Of a stretch of DNA of 64,000 nucleotides, positions 50,564 to 62,561 are shown one piece after another. The notes below the pieces were generated by a model. The model made no database searches and was not told the origin of the DNA. It saw nothing but the letters and a program-made list of their open reading frames with translations. Origin of the DNA: Neurospora tetraspora (taxonomy: Eukaryota; Ascomycota; Sordariomycetes; Sordariales; Sordariaceae); assembly GCF_033439725.1 (NCBI RefSeq), contig NW_026944383.1, positions 2,790,001 to 2,854,000 on the forward strand. The letters are read 5' to 3'. Each line of letters begins with the position of its first letter. Positions within the stretch are counted from its first letter, which is position 1. Made by a program: the position numbers and the translations under genes.

Positions 50564-53282
50564 TTATCGAACATTCTTCTCAACCTTGATGAAGAGCTGC
50601 GATGCGGAATGTCCGCCGTGTCGGCGGAGTGGCCGACGGGTAAGGGGATGATAAAGGTCGAGGCATCTATATCCCTGCTGCAAGCGGTCGAGACGGATGC
50701 AAGCCCAAGCGAGAAGCTCGTTGCCGAAGCCGCTTGAGGAGGGCTCTTCAACTTTGAATCTAGAGGAGACACGCTTAGGTTAGCACCAGGTTCGTGAGCC
50801 AAAGTAAGGCGAGTTGAATGAAGATAATGAGTGGATGAGAAGGGGGCAAAGGTGAGGGCGCGTGTCGAATTAAGTTTGAAGAGGGAGCAAAGAGAGGGAA
50901 GTGAAAGTGAGTGGACGAAGCCGGCCGACCGGAAGGAAGCCGATGTCGGTATGCGAGACTCCCGTGTCGCACAAACAAACTCATTCGGGGGAAAGATGGC
51001 ACAGTTGCGGAGGTCACTCTGTATCTCTCGCTCTCGGACAGAGACTTCTTCCATTCCCTAAAACCCGACACATTGCTCGAGAGTTTGCTACCCGGACAAC
51101 TTTGTCTGGAGCATCCCGCCTATCATCGTCTCCCTGATATGGAAAACCACAGAACATAAAACATGTTGGAGAACGGGAAATGCTCTTGTAAGAAGTTTGC
51201 CCACGGTAGCGGCTCCGTGCATCAAAGTCATCACGTCAAAAGAAGACAACAACCAGTCACTCCTGGCTGACAGGTAGGCAGTAAGAATCAACCGACCAGT
51301 AGTCCTGGTCTGATGACACGTCGAGTGAAGATGGGCAGAGGTTTAAATAACGAAGGGGAGAGACACCGGAGGAAGTGAGGACATCAAACTTACCTGACAA
51401 AGCTGAGCTCTTCCACAACCCCACCCACGCCCAGGAACTCGAGCGGATATGGATTACGCTCCCAGTCTGGATTCTCGGTCGCTTGTGGTTGGGTTGTTCG
51501 CGTCAAGTCAAGCGATTTGTTTGGCTTTTCGACGTGCAACTCCACCTTCACTCGGGTGCGCAGCTTCTTAGCCTGCCCACCCTCAGGTACGGGGATCGAC
51601 TGTCCTGCTAGGACAGTGATTCGGAGGTCGACAGTCCTTTTCGGTATCTCGTCGTGATTTGTTAGGAAACCGGTGGGCTTGAGAATCCAGCCATTCGTGT
51701 CCGCAAACATCGCATCGTTGAGCATCGTGCCTTCGTCGGTCTTTTGCCAGTTCATAGCCACCATCTGCACACCTCGTCGCCACGGAATAGTAGGGTCGGG
51801 GTTGCTGCTGTCGAAGCGAAGGCCTTTGGGGTAAAGGCGCATAAAGTATTGCCTATTGTGGTCCATAATCTTCTTCAACTTGGCCTTATCCTGTGATATC
51901 ATATCCAGAAACTTGTCCTCGTTCACGCTGAAGATATGGCTGGGGGTTGTTGAGGATAAGGATTTGAGATCGTCAAAATGCTCACTGCACGTGTAAATAG
52001 CTAGGGCAGCAAGCATTTCGCAAATTGGTGGTTTGGAGCGCAGGGAGCTGACATTTAGAGATCGCCCACGCTGAGCTTCCTGAATCTCGCCGTTGCAATC
52101 ATCCAGCCGCTTCACCTTGATCAGAATCTTGTCGAGCAGTTGTTCCAGTCGAGGTTGTTGTTTTAGGTGATCGCAGTCTTCGAAAGGCTCTTCGAGAAGC
52201 AAGCCGGCCCATTCCTCCTTCATGATCTCCACCATCATCTCTTGTTGCTCACGGTCCGCACCAACCTCCAGACTGACAATGATCGGTAGATGATTCGTTA
52301 CGAACGCCTCTTCCCTAACAGCCTTGCAAACCTCCCTAAAAGGCACCGTGGTTGTCATAGTTCCATGGTGGTGCACGATGGGTTCAACCCTCTTGATGGA
52401 CCCGGATGATGATGTGGATTGATACAAACGGTCGCTCAGTTCCTTTGGGTCCAGACTCGTACCACTGTCTCGGGGAGTGCGCATTGTGTAAAGACCTGGC
52501 TGATCAACGCTCAGGCTTGAGCCATGTCGGACACTCGTTCGTGACATGGCGGAGACGTTTGATATATGTCGGCGATGTTCCCCATGCGGAGACTTGGATG
52601 GGGTTGGTGACGGGACACCATTCCACACGTCGATTTCGATGCATCTGCATCCGTTTCGTAACACCTATGAGGCCTGTTAGACATTGTTGATAGCGACGAG
52701 GAGCTGTGCATACATACGGCTTTGTATGCCTCTGCGGAACTCTTGGATGACAGTTGGTTTCCTTCCAAGTAAGTGTTGTGACTGCTGCTGATGAAATAAT
52801 TGCTAATCGGATAGGTGAGGTCGATTTCGGTAGGATCCAAGGGTCGTACAGCATTCCACGCTGCCTTGTTGTTGCTCCAAGCCCAGAAGAATTCCTCGAA
52901 GGTATACACGTCCTTATCTGGAAGATCCGTGGTTATGACACCTTGGGTTCTCTTGAAAAAGCGAAGGAATTTCTCATGCGTGAGTACCTTGTCGCCTCCG
53001 CAAGCTTCTTTCCAAACCCTCACGGCGTGTTTCTTAAACGCATCGTGGATGTACATGGGTTTCTGGGTAGCGTTGAAGACTTGTGCCGACGATACCAGAG
53101 AAGCCATGAACAAGGCGGAGGTCGGCTGACTGGGAGAAGCAATTTTCATGGTCGTCATCCTCCGCATAAACGACGGCTTCTCCTTCTTCTTCTTGTCCTT
53201 GCGACGGAACTAGAGGCAGTTAGTCAACCATCGTTCATGTCACGGCGCCTGTTCAATGGAGACCTACTGATATGCACGACAT
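50564..53282 (-). CDS. Phosphoinositide-specific phospholipase C
   Basis: Four exons: 53282-53268, 53209-52718, 52664-51394, 50759-50564; 657 residues. A basic N-terminus (FRRKDKKKKEKPSF) precedes an EF-hand-like region. The X domain begins PISNYFISSSHNTYLEG, with catalytic H149, and CIEIDVWNG carries the acidic metal ligands E179 and D181. The second catalytic His is in VHHHGTMTTTVPF. About 75 Ser/Arg-rich residues are inserted between these two parts of X. The Y domain includes HNRQYFMRLYPKGLRFDSSN and RRGVQMVAMNWQ. The C2 domain (VDLRITVLAGQ) is completed only by the last exon (ELLAWACIRLDRLQQGYR, LFIKVE), after a 634-nt intron. The enzyme hydrolyses PIP2 to IP3 and diacylglycerol. The 15-nt first exon (MSCIS) is the weakest part of the model. 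Confidence 0.9.
50760..51393 (-). other. Long intron of the phospholipase C gene
   Basis: A 634-nt interval from donor GTAAGT to acceptor CCTCTAG, ten times longer than the other introns in the window. Without it the C2 domain would stop after its first few strands; with it the phase is exact (AG/A) and a typical C2 end follows. No convincing internal exon was found. Confidence 0.8.
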
Positions 53283-56200
53283 GGTGAGGAAATAGGTCGT
53301 AGCCTTTAGATTGTCCAATTGCTCTCTTGTTTTCCTCCTCCGTCCGCTTTATGCCTCTCCCTCGGCGATGGGAAAGCCTCAGGGGTCCCGGTTCGATGGG
53401 TTTAGGTCTGGGTCCTCTTTTGAGGATGCGGCTTGGCCGCCCGGCCCAGTGGGTGGTTGGGGATTTTAGTGGACGCGTCGAAGATCTCCAGGCACCAGAA
53501 TTAAAAGGTTCGATACTGTTAGGGTGCTGGGTCCACCACGGTTGGTACCGATCGCGGACAGGGGACGTGAAGTTATTTCGGGATGTCGTGCGGGTAACGA
53601 TGGCTGGATATCGGCAAAACGAAGAAGGAGTAGAAACTCCAGAAAAGAAGAGAAGTAGAAATGGAGGGCAGATGTCAGCAGTTAAGAAACAAAAAGGATG
53701 CTCAGCTTACTGCGTAACAGAGCCTTGCCCCGCGCGCAACGGTCGAGAGCCAATGGATCTCCGAGCAGTGCCAGCGTCCCTGCCAGCGTCCTTGCCAACC
53801 GTGGCTCTCGTCGGTTGGTGGCCCAGCGTGGTGGTTAATGGTTCGGCTCTGGGCCAAGGAACGTCCAGTGAGCTTCCGGTGAGCATGCAATGCATGGCGC
53901 ATGCAATGGCTGCAATCGCCTGGGTGAGACAGGGAGGGAACCCCAGTCACACTGCCCATGATTCCCAAGCTAAGCTTCCCTCGGTGTTGACGCTACCGCT
54001 TTTTTTCAGTCGATGTGGTTTTGCTCAAACAGGTATAGGGCCGGGACCATCTGGCAGAAGCAAAGCCTAACAAGGGGTTCAACCAATCTGTTACTGAGTT
54101 GATGCGGGTCACAGTCGATCGTACGCTTGCCAACGTGGTCAGTTGGTTCCTCGGAACAGTTCAGTAACAGACATTGGTGTGATTGTCGGTATGACCTGCA
54201 TCCCCGTGTTAGGCTTTGCTAGTCCGGACCTTAGCGCAGGTTGAGTAAAACCACATCGACTGAAAAAAAGCGGTAGGCCATCTGGAGATGCAGACCAGAT
54301 AGGGTGTCATCCAAGCCGGGGGTTGTGAGGCTGGAGTGCCGTTGACGTTGTTCGCCATGTTCGAGTCCCGAGTTTCTGTTTGCTTGGGCGAATTCGACAT
54401 TCCATTGCTTCGTTGTGCTCTGCCAGATGGAAAGTCAATTGACGTTGCCCAGGACAGCAAAGCGTTGGCTGATTTTGTGGTTGGGCATCATGGTGTTCAG
54501 CTCGGAGCAGTGAGGTGGTGAAGATGGCGATGATGCCCAGGTGGAAAATTTGGAGTTTAGTGCTCCTTCTGCTGGCTTCTGCTGGCAGTGCTCATCTGGT
54601 GTCTGCTGCTCGTCGACACTCGGGCAACCACGTTTGTGGCGGGAGGAAGGCGCGATGTTGCACAACTGCCCTCTGCATCTCCCCCACAGTCTGACCTTGC
54701 CCCCTTCCCGTCTCGCCCATTGCTCTTGACAGTCTCATCTCGCAATGTTTTGGTTTTGATGGCAAGAGCAGTGCCCGAGTGCGTCACTTGGCGTCTTATT
54801 GGTACCTGATCTCCTGATGCTATGCAGTACACCGAGCTGAGAGAAACCAAAGCCAACCCAAAACACCATTCATCTCAAACTCCAACACCAACCGACAACT
54901 CTAATTCACTGGCCAAGGACCAATGTTGATGCAAAGAAGAATGAAGCATCAAAGGCGCGCCCCTGTGTGCCGCTCCGGCCGCTGTGGGGAGTCTCGGGCA
55001 GTCTCACTCCCCTAAACCCACAGACAACCCTGTGATCCCCACTGAGAACCCCAAACAATCCCTAATTAATACCCCCAAGAACCCTGACCAACCACGACGC
55101 TGACCTGCCCAAGAGGTTGTACTCGATTGCCTTACAATAGAAACAGATCACTGTCAATGGTCAAAACCCGCTCAATGCCGGCGATCACTACCGTTACAGA
55201 TTGGCGACGACAACACGAGAGGTTCTAGCCCTTTTGCGGTAGCGACTCGCCCTGAGTGATCACTCTCATCACAGGCCCAGGGATTGTGAGAATACAGCGG
55301 CTCGCCTACTCTGAGTTGGTGGACGAATTATCCACAATGAACCCTTGGCGATACAACTCGCGACTATGTAAACACCAAACAACATGCCGGGTTTCTCACC
55401 TTGTGTTTCATTCGAAGATATTAATAATGGTGTCACGGATTTGTCCCCGGAGACTGTCCCCGGGATAGAGTTTAATGCTGACCCCGGACCGGTGACATAT
55501 TTCCCTTCTGGGCCCTTTCTCCAAAGAGCTCCAAGACCAGCACCATGTTGGAGTCGAACCAAAACGGCATGGTATCGATTTATTGATCGAAACATTTCAG
55601 AGATTTGTTTCAATGCTTCTTTTCAATTTGCTCGTCTCAAGTTCAATGGCGGTTGGGCGACGTGGGACAGTTGTTCGTTCACAGGCTGCATTGCACAGCC
55701 CCCATGCGTCCTTCGACATTGATGAGGCACAGCAACATCGGCTACACGATAAAGCGTTGGACTCAATTGAGTTCGACCATGGTTCTCGGTTGGAGAACAG
55801 CAGTCGAAGTTCAAGAGAATGAGGTGCGGGAGATATTACAACGTCATAGGTAACTTGTCTGTCAGGCACAGCCCTCTCCATCTTGGGGTGACGGCGGAAG
55901 ATCTGTCCATACTCCGCAAAAGTCAATTGCTGCTTGTGGTTGGATTCAATGGCATATCTTGCCAGAACAGTTTGACCACACAAGTCCTGATCATGAGGAG
56001 TGTTGAGGTGAAGCTCGAGTCCTACCTGTATCATCATGTCCTATGCTTCACATACCCAAACCCGAACCCCCCCTTCGCTCCCTGAAGCTCAGCCACGCAA
56101 AAGGGACCGCCCCTGGATGCTCAAAGCCTTTGGACAAGCACGCCCCATTTTGTTCGACGTGTCAAATATGCTGCAAGAATTCGAAACTAGACCTCAAGTC

Positions 56201-57588
56201 CTCAACCAATATCAAGATGACGAGCCAATACTATGAAGTTGAGGCTTCAAGGTTAGGGAATGGTTTCTCGTCGTCGTCGGTACTCCCGCTTCGAAGCCCC
56301 CTATCGCAGTGCCGGCCCGCATGAAGAACGGCCGGCAGCTGCCACAGGCACAGACCACGAGACAGCCGCCAATCAACTGGCTCCACACAGAATAACCGCA
56401 GCTTACATAAGCCACTGCGAAGATTTAACGACACACAAAACTTTTCCTGCAGAAAGTTTCGACTTGTCAATTTCTCTTCTACCAGTCAGCCCAACAACGA
56501 CGACAACGACAACGTACGATCAACAACGACCTCCAATCCTGATCGAAAGTTCAGAATCGGTGGCCAATGCTGCATCGCACGGAGCAAGCCTGAGCTGTAT
56601 TGCGATGGACTTTTTGGGGGAAGGATCACAATTGACGCCGTCATGAAGTTAACTGTTTCTCTCGGTCGTCTTTTGTCCTCTCCCGGAACGCTTCTTTCAC
56701 AACAGCAACGGCAAGCTCAGTCGCTCGACGGGACGGGTACGCAATGCAATGAGGTGGCAATGGGTGGTGATAGCTCACTTGCCCTCATTGCATCTGACCA
56801 GAAATCACAAGGTACGTTTTCATTACTCCTGTTCTCCAGCACATAACATACACACTCCCCCATATATCCTGTGATGAGAGTAATTTGCGATTGATGCTGC
56901 TATGGTGGGACCCTTTCGCCGGGTGTCCTATACCTGGTAGTATGTGATAGTATATTCTTACATATTCTGAGTTTATATCCCATAACGTTGTCATGTTATC
57001 GAGCAAGCAAGTTGGTGATTTTGTTGCTAACTTTCAAGAAGTGTTCCAGATGTTACTTTAGTCTTGGCTAGGCTTGTGGTGGATGGTGTGGTTGGTTGGG
57101 ATGTCCGCTGGTTGGGTGGGGGTTGCTTAGGATAGAGAATACAAAAAATTATTGCAAATACTTGTCGTTCCAGTTCTGAACAATTGTTGTGGTTGTGACC
57201 GTGATGCATGATTTAAAGGTCTCCGCTGAAGCTTTGCGCCGATGTCAACTGTCATGATCGCATGGAGTCTCGTCCTGGTGAGCACACGACACATGAAGCT
57301 TCAGGCCGATGCGTATCACGTCCAAAGCGGACATCTTCCCCGAACACCTCACTGCTCATATCCTTTGTTGAATTTATCGAAATTCAGTCGAAGCTTCTTT
57401 TCCCAAGGTGTCTGGCATATGGCAGCATTCCGTGTCTTTTGAAGCCCTTGTCTTCCCAAGAGTGTTGATGAATACATCGAAGTTGGTCTGAAGATGTCAA
57501 CTGTCAGCCCCGTTAGGCTTTGCGAATATGCGTATACAAGCTGACCTACGGCGGCCCCTTTCAACAACATCGGACCATATCAGTTCAA
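53283..57588. other. 4.3-kb interval upstream of the phospholipase C gene
   Basis: Contains the phospholipase promoter at its left end, a long palindrome at 53996-54273, and only short frames elsewhere. The 247-codon frame at 53327-54070 runs into the palindrome and shows no domain. The frames at 56260-56646 and 56643-56846 adjoin each other, but I could not build a coherent gene. A C-rich block lies at about 55000-55080. Confidence 0.5.
53996..54273. mobile_element. Palindromic foldback/MITE-like element flanked by TA
   Basis: Outer arms 53993-54028 and 54241-54276 are reverse complements over 36 bases with one transition. They start CTACCGCTTTTTTTCAGTCG. The homology continues inward in degenerate form: GCAAAGCCTAACA and TCTGTTACTGA recur in both halves, so nearly the whole 278 bp can fold on itself. 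TA stands at both outer ends (TA-CCGC ... GCGG-TA), as expected of a Tc1/mariner or pogo-type insertion. There is no transposase frame. Confidence 0.7.
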
Positions 57589-57680
57589 TCGGGTATGGTG
57601 TAGCGGTAACATCGTTGACTCTCACTTCTCAGGAGTGACTGCTCTCTCAACAGCCCCGGGTTCGACTCCCGGTATCCGAG
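57589..57680 (+). tRNA. tRNA-Glu(CUC) with a 21-nt intron
   Basis: Acceptor TCGGGTA pairs with TATCCGA (one G-T pair), discriminator G at 57680. The anticodon stem is GTTGA/TCAAC around CTCTCA, giving anticodon CTC. The intron CTTCTCAGG...GCTCT follows position 37. The T arm is CCGGG-TTCGACT-CCCGG. A run of seven T follows. Confidence 0.94.
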
Positions 57681-58024
57681 TCTCAATATCTTTTTTTGCA
57701 AATTTTCCCTTTAGCTTTGCCGTAGTCCTCATCTTTTCCTTCCCCTTTCTTCTTTTGTTTTTGTTGACCTTCGCGCCTTTTCTCTTACTTTTTGCGTTCT
57801 GCCTGTTTCCATCCTCGCTTCACATTTGCTCGGTCTCCATCCTTCCTGGCTTCCACCTGTCAGTGTCTTACTTACACCGGGAACCAAATTCCATGAGATA
57901 ACGTGATTTGAATCGATCTCCAGGGGCAACCACCTTTCCAGCCCCTAGCCAGCCTGCTTTGTTTCTGGAGATACCCTCATTAAACACCAAAACCCACCCA
58001 GACCCTTTCCACCCACTTCCCTCC
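57681..58024. other. Short interval between tRNA-Glu and the oxygenase 3' end
   Basis: 344 bases, mostly T/C-rich in the left half. It must hold the 3' untranslated region of the minus-strand oxygenase gene. Nothing else is seen. Confidence 0.55.
57691..57697 (+). terminator. Pol III terminator of tRNA-Glu
   Basis: Seven consecutive T, eleven bases after the discriminator. Confidence 0.85.
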
Positions 58025-58958
58025 TCACCTACCTCTACCAACACACAAATCCGTCCTAATAATCCACTTCTCCCCCGCCGTCACCTCCCTGCCCTCATGC
58101 AACATACAGTCATTCCCATGCTTATGCAGCAACAGCATACCCGTCTCCGGGGCCACGGCAATCGCTTCCCTCGCCACCTGTCGGTCGTGGGGGTAGAAGA
58201 CGGTCTCGCCGCCCAAGCACCCTTCGCTGGCGGAGGTGAGGTATAGCAGCAGAGTCCAGGTCGTTTTGGCGGGGGCTTGTCTGTTCGGGTTCGACGGGTT
58301 ATCGTCGGAGGAGGGGAGGGTGAGTGTGATTTTGTTTGAGTCGTCGTCTGAGAAGGGTGTTGGTGTGGGTTTATAAAAGTGGACAGGGGAGAGGAGGGAA
58401 GAAGAATGGGGAGGAGGACTGAGGGAAACATACAATGCGCATCAAAAAACTGCCCCTTCGTGTACCGGTATATCCTGATATTTGGGTTCAGGCCGATGAC
58501 TTCGCCACCCCTATTTGTTTCAGTCAGCAAGTTTCCTCACCCATCTTTCCTCAATTCGAGAAAAAGAAAACTCACCACAAATGCTCCAACCCACCCCCAA
58601 CAACCGCCTCTTTCAACCCCGTCTCATACCACAACCTATCCGCAAACTTCTGATCCTCAATCTGGAACCGATCGTTGACTCGCACCGCCATCCCCCGCTT
58701 GGGTTTCCCGGGCGTGGTTATGAGCGGGAGCGTGCTGAGAAAGGAGACGTAATCGCGGCATAAGGATTTGGGGAAGAAGTTCCGGAGGACAACGACTTTG
58801 TCGTCGACGAGCGTGTCGAAGGTTAGGTCGATGATGGGGAGGGAGGGCTTGAAGGGGGGCCAGGAGGGCGGGGCGGCGCTGGTGGGTGGTGCTGCTGATG
58901 GTGTGGAAGTTTGGGATGGTTTGCCGTTGGTTGCTGGGGCTTTCTTTGGTTTTGGCAT
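58025..58958 (-). CDS. 2-oxoglutarate/Fe(II)-dependent oxygenase (prolyl-hydroxylase-like)
   Basis: Three exons: 58958-58576, 58510-58434, 58347-58025; 260 residues. The N-terminus is a Lys/Pro/Ala-rich low-complexity leader (MPKPKKAPATNGK). The double-stranded beta-helix core carries the iron ligands H153 and D155 (FFDAHYDDS, split by the second intron) and H237 (CMLHEG). The co-substrate-binding basic residue is probably K247 (GEKWIIRTDL). The substrate loop YRYTKGQFF and GETVFYP also match the family. Members hydroxylate protein or small-molecule substrates; which one is not deducible here. No signal peptide or membrane segment is seen, so it is probably cytosolic or nuclear. It diverges from aim11 across 867 bp. 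Confidence 0.88.
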
Positions 58959-59825
58959 TTTGAGGTTTGGATTCTCGATGGGCGTTCCTCTGGGATAGGG
59001 GAGTCGATTTGATGGGATCAGTTCGGTCGCTATTCGGACGTGGCGTGTGGCGCTTCAGGTATGGTTGAGAACATGAAGTGAAGGTCGGGCAGTTTGGTTA
59101 TTCGTGAGCTCGATGCCAGCTTGCAGTGGCTAGATTTGAAAACAATTTCAGGTTCACAGTGAATAAATTAAGCCCTTCAAGGTGCTTCGTGGTGGTGATG
59201 GCGGATTGGTGTTGTTGATGAGCAAGGCCCAGACTTCCCCACATTTTGGCATTGCCGTTCAGGTGCCCCACCATGCTTCACTGAGCGGGCGGGATCAGCC
59301 CAAGCTGAACCTCCACGAGCTGAAGTTGAGATGGAGATCATGATTTCGCAACCAATTCATGTCTGAAAACACTTGAAAGATAGTCCAAGCTTTCAAATCG
59401 TGTTTCTATCTCTTCCTCGAGGTCTGCACCGGAAGTACTGTACGAAGAAGGAAGAACACTCCGAAGGGTTAGGGTCGTAGCACGTTCAAGCGGAGATAAA
59501 CCACCACCTGGTCCAAGCTCCAGTGCATGCAAATCTGGGGCAGGCAGGCAGCGCAGCACGGCAACGGAAACAACTTCCATCAAAAGCATTGCAGACTGCA
59601 GGAACGACCGGGAACAGTGGACAGGCTTTTCATTCTATCCCGTCTCGGCTCAGTCACTTGCACGCAATCACTTCATCAGCCGTCATCCACCCTCAATTCC
59701 ACTTTCGCTCCAAGAAATATCAGTGTCAATCCGTTCGCTGCTTCCACATCCCACGGCTTCTGTTCCATCTCACTCTTCATTCAAGTTCACCACCGAGACC
59801 TCTTGGCAGACACACTCATCTCAAC
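58959..59825. promoter_or_regulatory. Divergent promoter region between the oxygenase and aim11
   Basis: 867 bases separate the two starts. An open frame continues upstream of the aim11 ATG (from 59523) with no Met context or composition to suggest it is translated. No specific motif is identified. Confidence 0.45.
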
Positions 59826-60521
59826 ATGCCGATTATCTCCAACCTCATCAGCAAACTGGTATGGGCCGACGGTCAGCCTCCGAAAACCCCACAACAACAA
59901 CCGACCACCCCGGCCCCCGCCGCACCGGTAGCAACAACAACAACACAAACACCTACCCCAGCTTCTGCCAATGCCTCACCTTCACCCTCATCAGACGCGG
60001 TACGCTACCCACCCGCACAGCAGTGGGAGGAACGTCCTTACCCGCCCGTCTTCTCGGAGCGCTCCATGAAGCAGCTCGGCCTCTTCTTCGGCGGCGCCAC
60101 CTTCTTCGCCCTCTCCGTCGCCGTCTCCCGGCGCGCCGTGGCCCGGCACCTCAAGGCCTCCAAGATGGAGATCTTCGCGCCCAACATGGCCTCGGGCATG
60201 GCGCGACCTGGCAACATCAATGCAAAGGCCCCCCGAGACCCCATGGTCGCGGTCGAGGCGCTCAACCTGGCCACGCTCAACGTCGTCAGCTTCGCCACCA
60301 TGGCCGCCGGAGGCACCTGCTGGGCGTTTGACCTGTTGTCGGTGGAGGACCTCAGGAGAAAGGCGCGCAGGACGCTGTATGGCGGCACCGAGGCGAACCT
60401 GGATGAGGAGGCGGAGAAGGAGGTTGCTGAGTGGGTGGCCAAGACGTTGGGGATTGATTTGGAGAAGGCGGAGGAGGAGGCCAAGGGGAAGATGTTTGAG
60501 GAGGCTGTTAAGAAGCCGTGA
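59826..60521 (+). CDS. aim11: AIM11-like mitochondrial inheritance protein
   Basis: A single exon of 231 residues. The ATG at 59826 has the context TCAACATGCC; upstream in-frame codons are of different composition and are taken as leader. After a Pro/Thr/Ala/Ser-rich N-terminal region of about 55 residues comes FSERSMKQLGLFFGGATFFA, the first membrane segment, followed by SRRAVARH. The second membrane segment is NLATLNVVSFATMAAGGTCWAFD, followed by SVEDLRRKARR and an acidic, Lys-rich helix at the C-terminus. This two-helix layout with the ATLN...WAFD and EDLR motifs is that of the fungal Aim11 family (altered inheritance of mitochondria 11). Mitochondrial location is expected from the family; the biochemical role is not known. 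Confidence 0.85.
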   Translation: MPIISNLISKLVWADGQPPKTPQQQPTTPAPAAPVATTTTQTPTPASANASPSPSSDAVRYPPAQQWEERPYPPVFSERSMKQLGLFFGGATFFALSVAVSRRAVARHLKASKMEIFAPNMASGMARPGNINAKAPRDPMVAVEALNLATLNVVSFATMAAGGTCWAFDLLSVEDLRRKARRTLYGGTEANLDEEAEKEVAEWVAKTLGIDLEKAEEEAKGKMFEEAVKKP

Positions 60522-62050
60522 ATTGGTGGTCTCTGCAGCAGCAGCAGCAAAGGAAGTTAACACAACTTAATGATACCCGACTCTTCTTTCTTTTTTTCCT
60601 CTTTCTTTTCCTCTGTCTGCACACAACGGGTTATCTTTCGGCTTGAGACAGGATACAGCAACTGCTACGGTGAACGGGGAACGGTGGCCATCCTTGAGAG
60701 ACAGTTCACTACTCGTACTCGTTTGTTTGCCTATGGATCTTCGGAGCTGTTTCCGCGGGTGAGAAACATAGCCAATGGGGCATTGCCAGCTTTTCTCCCT
60801 TTGTAATCCTTCCTGCCTGTCAACCTGTCTGTTGTCTGTCTGTCAAGTCAAAGAAAAAGAGTGCCAGAGGAGGTCAACAAGAAACAAGAAACACGAAGCC
60901 CTTTCTTTGGCTTTTCAGGGCTTTGTACGCCAGAACTCCAAATCTCATGATATCGACAAGACAAGGAAAAAAGAAGTGCCGTGTAATTAGCCCAGACAAC
61001 CCTGGGTGCTTCATGCATGAATTCTCAATCAGGAAAACGAAACACCCGCAGCATGTTCGCCGCCAGTCCAGTGCACCAAAATTTTGTTGAACAACGACGA
61101 ACGCAGCGAACGAAACGAACGAACAACGACTTGGAGCCCTCGAACTCGTGTCTCACATTTTGCGGTGAGTGTGTCAAAGTGTCGTCCTCCTCTTTCTTCC
61201 CGCCTTTTTTTAATTCCCACCTTTGTTCCCCTCCGTTTGATATCCTGCTGCCCGCCACATGGCTCGCATAGCTTCCCAGCTTCCCAGCTTCCCTTCAGGC
61301 ACCGCCGCCCTCCCGTCGTCTGACCGTTTGTCTTGCAACACACACACACACCCTTCCCATCCCTACATAGGAATTGATTGATTGGGCTGTGAACCTGCAG
61401 CAAGGGTCAACCGTTTGAGGTGGCTTTCTTTTCTGTCCTGCCGGGAGTGTAACCGCGCTGCCCGCCCGCCACTCGCGCCGCAACCGCGTTTACTACACAA
61501 CAATCATGTTATGGCATTGGGACATGGAATGGATATGGCATGTGCATATGCCCCGACCCCAACTTTTGCCCGAGAATCTCTTTAAGAATTTTTTTCCCAT
61601 TTTAGGATCAAATGCTTAATGGTAATTTGTGATTACGGATCATGACAGATAGCCAGACGCCTACGGACGCCCCTCCCGACGCAGCTACGCAACCTGGCAC
61701 TGAGTTGGCTGTACTGTTCCCTGGATCACCAGATCGACAAACGGTGTGTGTGTGACGACGCTTTGACTGATGTTGCTCTGAGCGCCGATGGTCTCTCAAG
61801 TCTGATGGTCTCTGTCTGTTTACTTATATCTCGTTGTTCGTTTCTTGATGATGCTACCGCTATTTCATGACCACTTTGATCTTTAAAGATCTTCGTTATA
61901 TCCTTCCTTCTGATCAATATCAATATCCTTGACCATCACTTCCCCCCTATCCGCTGTCAACAGCCCCTCCTCCAAACCCTCCACTTACATTCCCCTATCC
62001 ACCCCAACTATCCTCAACATTACTCAACCACCCCCTAGTTCCATCGCAAA
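60522..62050. other. 1.5-kb gene-free interval
   Basis: The 3' flank of aim11 on the left and the promoter/leader of the next plus-strand gene on the right; the last 110 bases are C/A-rich and T-poor. Frames are short and overlap on both strands. A CACA run lies near 61338-61350. Confidence 0.55.
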
Positions 62051-62530
62051 ATGTCAACAACAATCCCAACCTACCGCTACCAATACCGCCAACCCTCTTC
62101 TTCTTCCCACCCCTCCAGCTTCAGTTTATCCCCTCCCAGAAACACCCTCCCCCACCACTACCTCGAATCCCCCACCAACATCTTCCTCTCTCCCTCCAAC
62201 CCGCTATCAGAACTACCAGAGATAATCATAATCCGCCAAGTCGGCGGACCAGGCGATAACCACGTCCAATGGGTATCCAAATCGGACATCATTCCTTTTC
62301 CGGATCCGGACGATGAAAGCAGCAATGGCGGCGGTAGAAGGAAGCAGCACATGAAAACCTATGTTTCTCAAGTCCACGGCATCGTGCACACAGCAAACTG
62401 GGCCAACGACGTGGGGGACCGACTCTGGTTGAGGAGTGACCAACCCATAATTAAGGGGAGGAGGAGTGTGCCGGTGGTGAATTTGGATAAGGGTGTTAGT
62501 GGGGAGGTTTGGTACGTTTTTGCCCCTGCC

Positions 62531-62561
<31 letters not shown>

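Noticed and set aside
51088-51291. Possible internal exon or box C/D snoRNA within the long phospholipase intron
   Set aside because: A GTGATGA-like C box is present but no D box at a suitable distance, and the open frame does not resemble C2 sequence.
53327-54070. 247-codon plus-strand frame upstream of the phospholipase gene
   Set aside because: It ends inside the palindromic element and has no domain or conserved-looking segment.
55530-55580. Possible tRNA-like B box (GGTTCGACTCC) on the minus strand
   Set aside because: No matching acceptor, D arm or anticodon arm could be found at the right distance.
56260-56846. Two adjoining plus-strand frames that might form a small gene
   Set aside because: No donor/acceptor pair joined them in phase with a sensible product; composition is unremarkable.
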